DNA of 64,000 nucleotides. It comes from Gottfriedia acidiceleris (lineage in GTDB: Bacteria > Bacillota > Bacilli > Bacillales > Bacillaceae_G). Position numbers and translations under genes: made by a program. Numbering within the stretch: position 1 is the stretch's first letter; the number at the start of each line of letters is the position of its first letter. The notes beneath the pieces were generated by a model. The model had not been told where the DNA came from and did not search any database. It was given only the letters and a program-made list of their open reading frames with translations. The stretch lies in NCBI RefSeq assembly GCF_023115465.1, contig NZ_CP096034.1, positions 2,480,001-2,544,000 on the forward strand, given 5' to 3'. Of this stretch, positions 24,401 through 33,199 are shown in pieces.

Positions 24401-25222
24401 TCACATAAAGAAATTTAACAAATAGAGATAAAAATCAAATGATATCGAACTTTGGTTATGATGTAAGACTATATTCTTATTTTTATTAATTGAATAGTCT
24501 CGTTGCCAACTCGATAATTCCGCCAAATGTTTAAAATTCGGTCTAGTAACTGAATTAGTCAAGTAGGCAGAGCGATATGCTCCTGGCCATCTCATGTTAT
24601 TTAGTGAAAAAATCATTTGCTCGGCTGTCATTATTCCTAATCCATGTCCAAAAAACGTACCATCTCCTAGAACAACCGCATTTTCTCCTCTCCACTCAGG
24701 GGTTAGTGGATTAAATTCTGGATTATTAAAATATACAATATCTCCAGGTAAAATTCGATCAGAATACTGTGCACCTATTCCTAAGTCAGGATCAGTATGC
24801 CAGCCGTATAAATAGATGTTTTGAAAAATTTGATTAAATAAGTCTTCACCTATTAGATTTAAAACTGCATGATAATAAATAATGACCATTGCCGTTGCAC
24901 ATTCAAACGCATAAAATGAACTATTAAAGTATATATCTTTAATTGCATCAGAAGGTTTTACACCTTGCCTTAATAGGAATCCTCCTGTTCTCATTAATTG
25001 CCAATACATTGGATTACATCGCGATTTTGCAAATACGGCAAAGCTCAATTTATTTTGAAACATAGCCCTCGCACTTAAAGTGATATTATTTCGCAACATA
25101 CTTTCAAACTCATCAATGGATCGAAATGCATGAACAGTAGGATCTTCAATTTTCATTCTTAGAACACAGTCAGACGCCCCTGTGTCATTTTGTTGAACTG
25201 GCATCTCCGAAAAATGATTCAT
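24401..25222 (-). CDS. tgl: protein-glutamine gamma-glutamyltransferase (spore coat)
   Basis: 273 residues matching Bacillus Tgl. The catalytic residues are in place: C108 in AFECATAM, E180 in WRGENAVV and H193 in FFGHGLGI; their spacing equals that of C116/E187/H200 in B. subtilis Tgl. The enzyme cross-links spore coat proteins through glutamine-lysine bonds late in sporulation, in the mother cell. AAAGAGG precedes the ATG. The protein is about 28 residues longer than the B. subtilis enzyme at the C-terminus, where the sequence turns Asn-rich then hydrophobic (FYLYLLNFFM), which may reflect a frameshift near the 3' end. It sits alone between decayed genes. Confidence 0.93.
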   Translation of the reverse strand: MNHFSEMPVQQNDTGASDCVLRMKIEDPTVHAFRSIDEFESMLRNNITLSARAMFQNKLSFAVFAKSRCNPMYWQLMRTGGFLLRQGVKPSDAIKDIYFNSSFYAFECATAMVIIYYHAVLNLIGEDLFNQIFQNIYLYGWHTDPDLGIGAQYSDRILPGDIVYFNNPEFNPLTPEWRGENAVVLGDGTFFGHGLGIMTAEQMIFSLNNMRWPGAYRSAYLTNSVTRPNFKHLAELSSWQRDYSINKNKNIVLHHNQSSISFDFYLYLLNFFM

Positions 25223-25686
25223 AATATACCTCTTTTCAGCATCAAGTAATACTTTCCATCTATACCCATCATATTCAAAGATCGCTTTAAAGTGTATATT
25301 CGACGAAGAACCTTTCTCAGTGGTTCTTTTTTTGTTTTACACAAATTTGAAGATGTAAAGGAAATTTAGCCATAAAGATTCTTCAACTACAATAGTTAGA
25401 TATTTTAAAATTCTCATTGTTAATCATAAATAAATAGGTACTTTGAAGTAATATAAGCACAAAAAGTACCGTATTTACCCATAATATTGGTAAAGCATAA
25501 TATATCTAACTTAATTTATATTGCTAAATTTAATTTTAGCTTGCAGTAAAAGTAAGTTTATGAAATTACGTACTATTTACCCCTTTTGTAAGAAGCACCA
25601 ATTAGCAAATGGTAATAATACGCGAAGAGATATTATATTAAGATAACTCTATAATTATTATTTTTGATAAAAGAAATTGAAAAAAA
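25223..25686. other. intergenic region with an orphan rightward terminator
   Basis: Apart from the tgl promoter region and the hairpin at 25305-25335, I see no gene. The AT-rich stretch 25340-25686 has no open frame with a ribosome binding site until the metallohydrolase remnant. Confidence 0.4.
25305..25335 (+). terminator. orphan rightward terminator
   Basis: AAGAACC (25306-25312) pairs with GGTTCTT (25322-25328) and is followed by seven Ts. It faces rightward although the gene before it (tgl) points left, so its own gene has been lost or it ends an unannotated antisense transcript. Confidence 0.6.
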
Positions 25687-26277
25687 ATGAAAGTACAAAA
25701 ACTTGCGATTGACGTATACCATTGAGATGAAGCTAATGTAAATGCTTATTTTTCTCAGATGATAAAGGAACCTTTATTGTAGACTTCACAAGAACAGCGT
25801 GGAGGCACGAAAAGTTGCGGCACTTGGCACTATCAACGGGTTCAATACCAAAGACAATGCTAATTACATACAGACATCCGGATCATTATCACGGTATGGG
25901 CGCAATGTTGCAGGAATTTCCCCATCTTAAAATTGTCTTTGCTTCACAGAAAGTAAAAGATGCTATCATCAATTTTACAGAATGGATTCTGTTAATTACT
26001 TGAAGGTGAACCAAACATGAAACCTAAATCCGAAAAATATTCAGATGGTTTTGATTATAAGATGCGATTGGAAGTATTAGAAACAAACGAAATTTTCCTT
26101 CCAGGAGGAAGTGTACTTGAAGTCAAAACGGATTATCCACCAACTGAGAGATTGGTAGCATATGTATGTGTAACTGTCCAACTACTTACCATGTATTTTT
26201 CAATTGAGCATTTGCAGGTTGAAGCGTATCATCCCAATCACCATCTCATACGAAGAAAGATAGGTATCATGTAATAA
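25687..26277 (+). pseudogene. metallo-beta-lactamase-fold hydrolase, multiply frameshifted
   Basis: Reading across frames gives an N-terminus (MKVQKLAIDVYH, then a TGA), a middle frame with the MBL-type metal motif H-P-D-H-Y-H-G (25872 onward) and FPHLKIVFASQKVKDAI, and a third frame with SEKYSDGFDYK and FLPGGSVLEVKTDYPPTE. At least one nonsense codon and three frame changes separate the parts, and the first His of the usual HxHxDH motif is replaced (R-H-P-D-H). The pieces are collinear, so this was one gene of about 200-300 codons that is now dead. The two longest open frames should not be annotated as separate proteins. Confidence 0.75.
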
Positions 26278-26285
26278 ATTATCAT

Positions 26286-26582
26286 TTATATAATTAATTT
26301 CCTTTTTGCATGTTCTAGTAAGCTTGATTTTATTGTAGTTAATTTAAGTGTACTATATTCGGTAAATGAAATTTCTTCTGCTAATATACTAATATCCCTT
26401 GTTGCTAAAAGATACTCACTTAAAGCTTCATTGCCAAAAAATTACATCTCTGTGGCTTTCACCAGCTTAAATACAAAATATTTATCAAACATAAACCTTT
26501 ATGGCCAATTACCATAGTCTGCATATTGATGAGTGAAAACAGTAAGATACTGACTTACATATGCTTCATTTAATTGAATCAC
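26286..26582 (-). pseudogene. decayed gene of unknown function
   Basis: A 99-codon frame that reads as plausible protein (V-I-Q-L-N-E-A-Y-V-S-Q-Y, later EYLLATRDISILAEEISF) and is interrupted by a TAA and a TAG/TAA-type stop in the same frame. It has no ribosome binding site at the GTG and no terminator of its own. I do not recognise a family. It lies between the metallohydrolase remnant and the sugar operon terminator, extending the decay zone. Confidence 0.4.
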
Positions 26583-26740
26583 GAATTAGCCCATTAAAAT
26601 GCTATAAAAATACTTGTCGAAACGTTTCACCTGATTATATTTAAAATTATATGCGTTTTCATGAGTAGGGTCAATCAATTTTAACGAATAAAAAATAGTA
26701 AAATTAAAAACTTTCAATATAACGTGATGCCTTTTGAAAT

Positions 26741-26790
26741 AAAAAAAAGCAAACAACATGAACGAAACAGTCCACATCATTTGCTTTTTC
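26741..26790 (-). terminator. terminator of the AraC-linked sugar operon
   Basis: On the minus strand AAAAAGCAAA pairs with TTTGCTTTTT across about 26 bases that can themselves partly pair, followed by a T run. It lies 25-75 nt after the last oxidoreductase gene. Confidence 0.75.
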
Positions 26791-26814
26791 TCAATTTTTG
26801 GGAATTTTAATAAA

Positions 26815-27843
26815 TTAAAAATAAATCCTCTCTTTTTTCTTACCTGATTCATAGATTGCACAAATCATTTTTTGAGTTTTCATCGCTTCTTCACCAGTAA
26901 TTTGTAACTGAGAATGATCATTTAATGATTCATAAAAATTATTAATCTGTTTTACATGACTAACGCCCCAATATCCTTTTGCACCATTGCCGTAATCAAA
27001 GGTTTCATTAGGATTGTGATCTGCAACGAACTCTCGGCCATCTTTCAAAGAGACGACTCCACGGTCAGCAATCATTTTAGCAAGCCCGTTTTCACAATGT
27101 AGCTCAATCGTAACTGGTGCATCATAAGAATAATAGTTTATAGTATGAAAGGCAGTAACTACACCACTTCTATACTTAATAACACCTTCTGCACAATCTT
27201 CAACTTCAATCATTTCATGTGCTCTATTACTAATTGTCGCGTCAACATATTCAATCTCATCATCAACGAACCATCGCATTAAATCCATCGTATGAATAGC
27301 TTGGTCAATGACTACTCCGCCACCTTCTTTTTCCCAAGTCCCTTTCCAATCACTAGTCAAATAGTACTCGTCTGAACGGTCCCATGTTACTGATAGTTTT
27401 CCAGATTTTATTTTACCTAAAGTACCATTTTGTAACATTTCTTTAATCAGAATTGATCCTGGATTATACCTATTTTGAAAAATGACCCCTAATGTTACTC
27501 CATTATTTTTTGCTGTTTCTACCATTTCTTTTGCATCAGAAAAATGAATAGACATTGGCTTTTCAGTAAGAACATGGATTTTTCGCTTTGCGGCCTCAAT
27601 TGCAACCGGTGCATGTAAATAATGCGGTAAGCAAATATGGATCACATCTAAAATTTCTTTCTCAAAAAGCTCCAGATAATTTGTATAGTAAGTACATTTG
27701 AATTGTTCTGCTTTCTCTTTTGCTCGCTCTTCCTTAATATCACAAACAGCTACTAATTCTACATTTTCTCTTATGAAAGCAGGTTGTGCATGCATTAAAA
27801 AAATATTTCCACAACCAATAATCGCAACTCGTAATTTTTCCAT
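26815..27843 (-). CDS. Gfo/Idh/MocA family oxidoreductase (second copy)
   Basis: About 342 residues from the preferred ATG. N-terminal Rossmann fold with VAIIGCGNIF near residue 6, the family E-K-P motif (LTEKPMS) near 95, and a C-terminal alpha/beta domain with GGGVVIDQAIHTMDLMRW carrying the usual Asp and His. Enzymes of this family oxidise or reduce sugar carbons using NAD(P); the substrate is unknown. A longer frame to 27915 would overlap the previous gene and lacks a ribosome binding site, so the internal ATG is chosen. Last gene of the five-enzyme run. Confidence 0.9.
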   Translation of the reverse strand: MEKLRVAIIGCGNIFLMHAQPAFIRENVELVAVCDIKEERAKEKAEQFKCTYYTNYLELFEKEILDVIHICLPHYLHAPVAIEAAKRKIHVLTEKPMSIHFSDAKEMVETAKNNGVTLGVIFQNRYNPGSILIKEMLQNGTLGKIKSGKLSVTWDRSDEYYLTSDWKGTWEKEGGGVVIDQAIHTMDLMRWFVDDEIEYVDATISNRAHEMIEVEDCAEGVIKYRSGVVTAFHTINYYSYDAPVTIELHCENGLAKMIADRGVVSLKDGREFVADHNPNETFDYGNGAKGYWGVSHVKQINNFYESLNDHSQLQITGEEAMKTQKMICAIYESGKKKERIYF

Positions 27844-27883
27844 TTTTTCACCAACTTTTTTTGGAATGGTTACCGATCTTTTA

Positions 27884-28852
27884 TCAAGTCCACCATATTT
27901 GTGATGGATCTTCATTTATTAATACGGACTGTAAGTTTTTAACGGCACGTGAAAAACCTTCATCAATCGACATGATTGGGTCCTCGTGTTCAATACTCAC
28001 TACATAGTCATATCCAAAAGTACGTAGTGCACTCATCATATCGGACCAATCTTTCAAACTGTGTCCACAGCCTACCGATCGGAATGTCCAAGCTCTAGTT
28101 TGAACTTCACCATATGGTTGCATATCAGTTAAACCATACATATTTACGTTATCTTGATCGATATAAGTATCTTTTGCATGGAAATGGTGAATCGCATTTT
28201 CTTTTCCAAGTATTTTAATCGCTGCTACAGGATCAATCCCTTGCCACCAAAGATGACTAGGATCCAAATTAGCTCCAATTGAATCACTAGTTTCTTTTCG
28301 TAGCTTTAATAATGAATATGGAGTATGAACTAAAAAACCTCCATGTAGTTCTAGCCCAATTTTTACTTGATGCTCCTTTGCAAATCTGCCCATTTCTTTC
28401 CAATAAGGAATTAGTTTTTCTTCCCATTGCCACTTTAGTACATCTCTATACTCATTTGGCCAAGCAGTTACTGGCCAACTCGGAAACTTTGCTTCTTCAT
28501 GGTCACCACTAGTGCCTGAAAAGCAATTTACAACTGGTACCCTTAATAGCGAAGCCAATTTAATCGTTTTAGAGAGTACATCATGGGATTCCTTCGCAAA
28601 CTCTTTATCAGGTGATAAAGGATTTCCATGACAACTAAAAGCGCTAATCGTTAATCCACGTTTTTCAACTTTTTCAATATACTCTCTTCTGAGTTGCTCA
28701 CTTTCTAATAATTCATTTAAAGGACAATGGGCATTCCCAGGGTAGCAACCAGTTCCTATTTCAACAGCCTTTAATCCAGAGTGTGCAACTTTATCAAGCA
28801 TTTCCTCAAATGATTGATCCGCAAATAATACCGTGAATACTCCTAATTTCAT
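27884..28852 (-). CDS. sugar phosphate isomerase/epimerase (TIM barrel)
   Basis: 322 residues of the xylose-isomerase-like TIM barrel family (AP endonuclease 2 superfamily). Metal-binding positions typical of the fold are visible: ELHGGF near 170, NLDPSHLWWQG near 197, HFHAKDTYID near 227 and SIEHEDP near 289. Relatives act on keto-sugars or inositol derivatives (IolE/IolH-like) with a divalent metal. It lies 24 nt after the ThuA-like gene and 40 nt before the second oxidoreductase gene. Cytosolic. Exact substrate unknown. Confidence 0.88.
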   Translation of the reverse strand: MKLGVFTVLFADQSFEEMLDKVAHSGLKAVEIGTGCYPGNAHCPLNELLESEQLRREYIEKVEKRGLTISAFSCHGNPLSPDKEFAKESHDVLSKTIKLASLLRVPVVNCFSGTSGDHEEAKFPSWPVTAWPNEYRDVLKWQWEEKLIPYWKEMGRFAKEHQVKIGLELHGGFLVHTPYSLLKLRKETSDSIGANLDPSHLWWQGIDPVAAIKILGKENAIHHFHAKDTYIDQDNVNMYGLTDMQPYGEVQTRAWTFRSVGCGHSLKDWSDMMSALRTFGYDYVVSIEHEDPIMSIDEGFSRAVKNLQSVLINEDPSQIWWT

Positions 28853-28876
28853 CTTTTTCTCGCTCCAATCTATTAT

Positions 28877-29593
28877 TTACGTTAATGCCTCTAAGGCCTC
28901 TTTATTTCCATATGAAGGATAATTTCTTTTCGATTTATTCGCCCAATTTACTGCATTAATGATGATTTTTTGAACATCTTTATGATGATAAGTTGGATAA
29001 GTTTCATGACCTGGTCTGAAATAAAAGATTTTCCCACTCCCTCTTTTAAATGTACATCCACTTCTAAATACTTCTCCACCTTTAAACCAGCTTACTAAAA
29101 CTAGCTCATCTGGGGTTGGAATATCAAAATGTTCTCCATACATTTCTTCTTGGTCAATCTCAATATATTCGCCAATACCATCTACTATTGGATGAGACGG
29201 ATCAACAACCCAAAGTCTTTCTGTTTCTGCTGCTTCACGCCATTTTAAATCGCAGCTAGTCCCCATTAATTTTTTAAAAATCTTAGAAAAATGTCCAGAA
29301 TGTAGGACAATTAACCCCATACCTTGCAATACTTTTTCATAAACCTTTTTAACAATATGATCTTCCACATCATGATGAGCAATATGTCCCCACCAAATTA
29401 ATACATCAGTATTTTCTAGCACTTCATCCGTCAATCCATGCTCAGGTTGATCTAATGTAGCCGTCGAAGTATCATACCCTGCTTCATTTAAGAAAGTAGC
29501 AATAGTTGTGTGTATTCCGCTAGGATAGATGCTTTTTACTTCTGGATTAATTTGCTCATGTCGATTTTCATTCCAAATCGTTACTTTTACCAT
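28877..29593 (-). CDS. ThuA-like (trehalose utilisation) domain protein
   Basis: About 238 residues with the class I glutamine-amidotransferase-like fold of the ThuA family: [11 protein letters not shown] at the start, [14 protein letters not shown] near 65, [13 protein letters not shown] near 100, [14 protein letters not shown] near 205. In rhizobia ThuA acts with a Gfo/Idh protein (ThuB) in making or using 3-keto-trehalose; the pairing with Gfo/Idh genes here fits a similar keto-glycoside pathway. Start: an ATG preceded by GGGTGA is preferred to a GTG three codons upstream. Middle of the operon. Confidence 0.88.
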   Translation of the reverse strand: MVKVTIWNENRHEQINPEVKSIYPSGIHTTIATFLNEAGYDTSTATLDQPEHGLTDEVLENTDVLIWWGHIAHHDVEDHIVKKVYEKVLQGMGLIVLHSGHFSKIFKKLMGTSCDLKWREAAETERLWVVDPSHPIVDGIGEYIEIDQEEMYGEHFDIPTPDELVLVSWFKGGEVFRSGCTFKRGSGKIFYFRPGHETYPTYHHKDVQKIIINAVNWANKSKRNYPSYGNKEALEALT

Positions 29594-29636
29594 CTGACTC
29601 ACCCATCTCTATTTTTTTACATAGTTTAATAATTTC

Positions 29637-30383
29637 TTAAGCATCAGCTAGTATCATTTTTAAGTTATTCAATCCAATTTCGACACTTGCTAATTGTGGT
29701 TTAGTAAACGCTTCTTGCTCAACAATTAACCATTCGGCTGAATTTAGTTTTGCTTGTTGTACAATTCCTTTTATATTCATAATTCCATTTCCTACTTCGG
29801 TACTTTCCTCCTTGGATGGAGCCATATCCTTCACATGGATTAATGGAGTCCTTCCTTTATACTTACTCATAAATTCAACCGCATCTATACCAGCAAATTC
29901 TAACCAGTAAGTATCCAACTCTGCTTTTAAGAGATTAGTTGGGACTGAATTGAATAAAATATCGAGAATATATTCATTTTCTAATGCAACTAATTCATGA
30001 GCATGATTGTGATAAACTAAAGATATCCCTGCTTCAGCTAGCTTTTTTCCTGACTGTTGTAAATGTTCTGCAAATTCCTCCCATTCTTTTAAACTAGTAA
30101 AATTTGCCCATGGGCACACTACGTATTTGTTTCCTAATTCTTTTTCGAAAGCAATTACGTCATCAATATGATGAATAATTTGTTCTGCACTTACATGGGC
30201 TCCTGCTATCTTTAATCCTAGTTTGTTTAAAACAGATTTTATTTCCGAAGCATTTTTACCATAGTATCCCGCGAACTCAATACCGTCATAACCCATTTGC
30301 GCTACTTTTTCTAAAGTACCGAAAAAGTCGATTGCTGCGTCCTCTTTTACACTCCATAATTGTAGGGCAATTGGCAGTGTCAT
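29637..30383 (-). CDS. sugar phosphate isomerase/epimerase (TIM barrel), first copy
   Basis: About 248 residues, xylose-isomerase-like TIM barrel: IALQLWSVKEDA at the start, YDGIEFAGYYG near 33, VYHNHAHELV near 128 and ELDTYWLEFAG near 157, then LIHVKDMAP near 181 and IVEQEAF near 217. These supply the metal ligands of the fold. The TAGGAG site fits the second ATG (start chosen); the first ATG abuts the site. It is only distantly similar to the other isomerase in the cluster, so the two probably act at different steps rather than being recent duplicates. Confidence 0.88.
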   Translation of the reverse strand: MTLPIALQLWSVKEDAAIDFFGTLEKVAQMGYDGIEFAGYYGKNASEIKSVLNKLGLKIAGAHVSAEQIIHHIDDVIAFEKELGNKYVVCPWANFTSLKEWEEFAEHLQQSGKKLAEAGISLVYHNHAHELVALENEYILDILFNSVPTNLLKAELDTYWLEFAGIDAVEFMSKYKGRTPLIHVKDMAPSKEESTEVGNGIMNIKGIVQQAKLNSAEWLIVEQEAFTKPQLASVEIGLNNLKMILADA

Positions 30384-30404
30384 ATATTCCATCTCCTATA
30401 CTGA

Positions 30405-31481
30405 TTAGTTAAAATATACCGGTTTCTTTGATTTTGAAGATTCGTAGATTGCCTCTAAAATTTGAGTTACAACTAAAGCTTGCTCAGGTTTAACGGTTGG
30501 TTCTGTATCATTAATAATACTGTCAATCCATTGTCTCGCTTCTAATACTTCAGCGGAATCAGTTGCACCCTCGTAAAAATCCACGCCGCCAGTGTTGATA
30601 TCAATTTTTTTATCGTAAAGTCGCCCGTATGCTTCCCCATTAATTCGGAGGCCATCTCTCATATCTGCACCACCTTCAGTACCACAAAGTGTAGTTTGAG
30701 CTTCTCCTATTTCAAGAGTATTTAATGCCCAGCTCGATTCTAGGATAACGGTTGCACCGTTTTCCATCGTAATAAAACCAAATGCAGAGTCTTCCACTTT
30801 AAATTCCTTTGGATCCCATGGTCCAAAAGCATTTGCAGCGTTTTCTTTATGTGATAATTCGTGGTAAACGTTTCCAACTACAAATTTAGGTTTATAATTA
30901 TCCATCAGCCATAATGTTAAATCCAAAGCATGAGTACCAATATCAATTAATGGTCCGCCACCTTGTTCTTCTTCATTTAAAAATACGCCCCATGTAGGTA
31001 CTGCTCTTCTTCTAATCGCATGAGCTTTTGCAAAGTAAATTTCACCTAGTTCATTATTTTTACAGACTTCGCTTAGATATTGTGAATCGTTTCGAAAACG
31101 ATTTTGATAGCCAATTGTTAATTTTTTTCCCGTACGTTTAGACGCTTCTACCATCGCTTTTGCTTCTGCTGAAGTTTTTGCCATTGGCTTTTCACACATA
31201 ACGTGTTTACCTGCTTCTAAAGAATCAATCGTAATAAATGAATGTGATTTATTTGGGGTACAAACGTGAATTACATCTATTGATTCGTCTGCTAATAATT
31301 CCTTGTAATCTGTATATGTCTTTGCTTCCTCAACACCAAATTGTGCCTTCGCTTTAATAGCACGTTCTTCGATGATGTCACAAAAAGCTACCATTTCTAC
31401 ATGTTCTAATGCTGCTAAGCTTGGCATATGTTTACCTTTTGCAATTCCACCACAACCGATTATTCCTACTTTTAATTTCAT
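30405..31481 (-). CDS. Gfo/Idh/MocA family oxidoreductase (first copy)
   Basis: 358 residues: Rossmann motif VGIIGCGGIAKGKH near residue 4, MCEKPMAKT near 95 (Lys is the conserved catalytic residue), IGYQNRFR near 122 and GGGPLIDIGTHALDLTLW near 177. NAD(P)-dependent sugar or inositol dehydrogenase family. A good GGAGG site lies eight bases before the ATG. It is the first enzyme gene after the AraC regulator, 76 nt downstream; a possible TATAAA -10 in that gap suggests the enzyme genes can be transcribed from their own promoter under AraC control. Confidence 0.91.
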   Translation of the reverse strand: MKLKVGIIGCGGIAKGKHMPSLAALEHVEMVAFCDIIEERAIKAKAQFGVEEAKTYTDYKELLADESIDVIHVCTPNKSHSFITIDSLEAGKHVMCEKPMAKTSAEAKAMVEASKRTGKKLTIGYQNRFRNDSQYLSEVCKNNELGEIYFAKAHAIRRRAVPTWGVFLNEEEQGGGPLIDIGTHALDLTLWLMDNYKPKFVVGNVYHELSHKENAANAFGPWDPKEFKVEDSAFGFITMENGATVILESSWALNTLEIGEAQTTLCGTEGGADMRDGLRINGEAYGRLYDKKIDINTGGVDFYEGATDSAEVLEARQWIDSIINDTEPTVKPEQALVVTQILEAIYESSKSKKPVYFN

Positions 31482-31557
31482 TATGAAAACCTCCGGAAAT
31501 GTTATTTACATTTCCATTTTATAGAAATAAATCATTAGAGTCTTCCTTACACCTTGC

Positions 31558-32421
31558 CTAAAACTTCTCATATATTGTCTTTTTTTTATATTGGGTTGGA
31601 GATAAACCAACCTCGTTTTTAAATAATCTGTTAAACGTTTTCACATTGATGAATCCAACATTATAAGCAATTTCTGTAATTGGTAAATCTTCATTAAATA
31701 AATACCATTGAGCCTTTGTTATTCTATATTGATTTACATAATGACAAAATGTAGAACCAGTGTACTTTTTAAAAAACTTTGCAAAATACGAATTCGTAAA
31801 GCCGATAAAATTCGCAACATCATTTAACGTAATATTATTCATATAATTTTCTTCAATATAATGAAATATTTTTTCTAATTTTAAAAGACTAGCCTTCCTA
31901 TTAGGGTAGTTAAGCTTATTATTTTCTGTATGAGGTAGATCTCGATAGATTAGTAGTAAAATATCATATAATCTAGCTCTAATTGCCAATTCGTAACCTT
32001 CTTTTTTTTCAATATATTCACTTTCAAGCTCTTTTAAATAGGTAATCATTTTCTGTTTCACTTCTACATTCCATAAAACACTAGATTTTTGAATACAATT
32101 AAACAATTCAATTAGTTCCATATTATTTTTTTTCAAAAACTGTATATCTTCGAAAATAGTAAAATCAAATTGCACGACCAATCTCATACTATTCGGTGAA
32201 GATAAAAAATAATGAATGTCACCACTATTAATGATATAAAATTCTCCTTCTTCTAAATGAAGTAACTCATCATTTACACCAATCTTTAAGATCCCTTTTT
32301 GTACATAAATGATTTCTACGAGTTTATGCCAATGATGACCAACTAACGTCAATCCATCATTTGAAAATAAACAAAATGGAAAATTCCGATCTAGTCTCCT
32401 TACTTCAAGAGTGGCGCTCAT
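31558..32421 (-). CDS. AraC family transcriptional regulator
   Basis: 287 residues. N-terminal cupin-like sensor domain (about 15-95, HHWHKLVEIIYVQKG, EEGEFYIINSGDIHYF) and a C-terminal double helix-turn-helix (about 185-285: NITLNDVANFIGFTNSYFAKFFKKYTG, ITEIAYNVGFINVKTFNRLFK, LSPTQYKKK). A regulator of carbohydrate use by type. It lies directly upstream of and in line with the five sugar genes, so it is their likely activator. GGGGGAA precedes the ATG. Confidence 0.93.
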   Translation of the reverse strand: MSATLEVRRLDRNFPFCLFSNDGLTLVGHHWHKLVEIIYVQKGILKIGVNDELLHLEEGEFYIINSGDIHYFLSSPNSMRLVVQFDFTIFEDIQFLKKNNMELIELFNCIQKSSVLWNVEVKQKMITYLKELESEYIEKKEGYELAIRARLYDILLLIYRDLPHTENNKLNYPNRKASLLKLEKIFHYIEENYMNNITLNDVANFIGFTNSYFAKFFKKYTGSTFCHYVNQYRITKAQWYLFNEDLPITEIAYNVGFINVKTFNRLFKNEVGLSPTQYKKKTIYEKF

Positions 32422-32592
32422 TCCTATTCCCCCTGTACAACTATTCTTACTATGTATTTATTTTACATTATCATTAAATATAGATTTTTTCATAGAATTA
32501 CCATTTTCAAAATTGGAAAATAAAAAGATGTTTATACAGGAATAAAAAAGTATAAACATCTATATTGTTAAATCGTTCATTTTTTCACAAAC

Positions 32593-32967
32593 TTATTTCC
32601 AATAAATCAACTGATTCTTAATGTTTTCCTTATTTACATAATTTCTTTGCATTGGAAAAGGACAGCCTAGGTTATATTTCTTTATTTCATCATTTATTTC
32701 CGAAATCATTTTAGCTATTTCTTTATTATTTTCATCAGAATTTAATTTCATCAATATCGTTTCAAGCTTTTGAAATATTTTCTTTTGTTGTAATACCCAA
32801 TCTGGTTTAAAGCCCGACTTCTAAATAACAGTTGTTAATAGATCATCTTTTAGAAGTTCTTTAGGTAATGGTTTACCTAATCCAGGTAAATCATCAAATC
32901 CACCTTCTTTTTCATGACGTTTAACAATTTCACTTAGCCAATCTACATATTTCCCATTATTCGTCAT
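32593..32967 (-). pseudogene. DUF1992 (DnaJ-homologue-like) protein gene with in-frame TAG
   Basis: A 125-codon frame with AAGGGG seven bases before its ATG. It matches DUF1992 proteins: YVDWLSEIVKRHEKEGGFDDLPGLGKPLP at the start, continuing after a TAG at codon 49 (32823-32821) with SGFKPDWVLQQKKIF and a charged helical C-terminus to a natural TAA. Everything else is intact, so this is a recent nonsense mutation, a sequencing error, or read-through. The family function is not settled. It stands between the AraC gene and the duplicated-domain gene. Confidence 0.7.
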
Positions 32968-33108
32968 CGTTTTGCCCCTTTTTGGTTAGTCTTATATTAT
33001 TATTATTCGTTCCTTTTTAACTATTTCCTTTCTATATATTATGCAAACGAATGGTTTAAGTACGTTTCTAACTTTATCCAAATTATGAACTGAACTTTTT
33101 TTGAATAA

Positions 33109-33142
33109 ACAAAAAGAGAAACTGATCATGCCAGTTCCTCTT
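33109..33142 (-). terminator. terminator of the duplicated-domain protein gene
   Basis: On the minus strand AAGAGGAACTG pairs with CAGTTTCTCTT (one mismatch) across GCATGAT, followed by TTTTTG. It lies about 60 nt after the stop. Confidence 0.75.
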
Positions 33143-33199
33143 AGATTTAATATGTATTTTTTTAACCAAAATTGAGTAGGTACAATACGTTTAATAAAT

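Noticed and set aside
25815-26274. Two separate small rightward proteins
   Set aside because: They are collinear parts of one frameshifted metallo-beta-lactamase-fold gene.
26586-26861. 91-residue leftward frame
   Set aside because: It overlaps the end of the oxidoreductase gene and reads straight through the operon terminator; no ribosome binding site.
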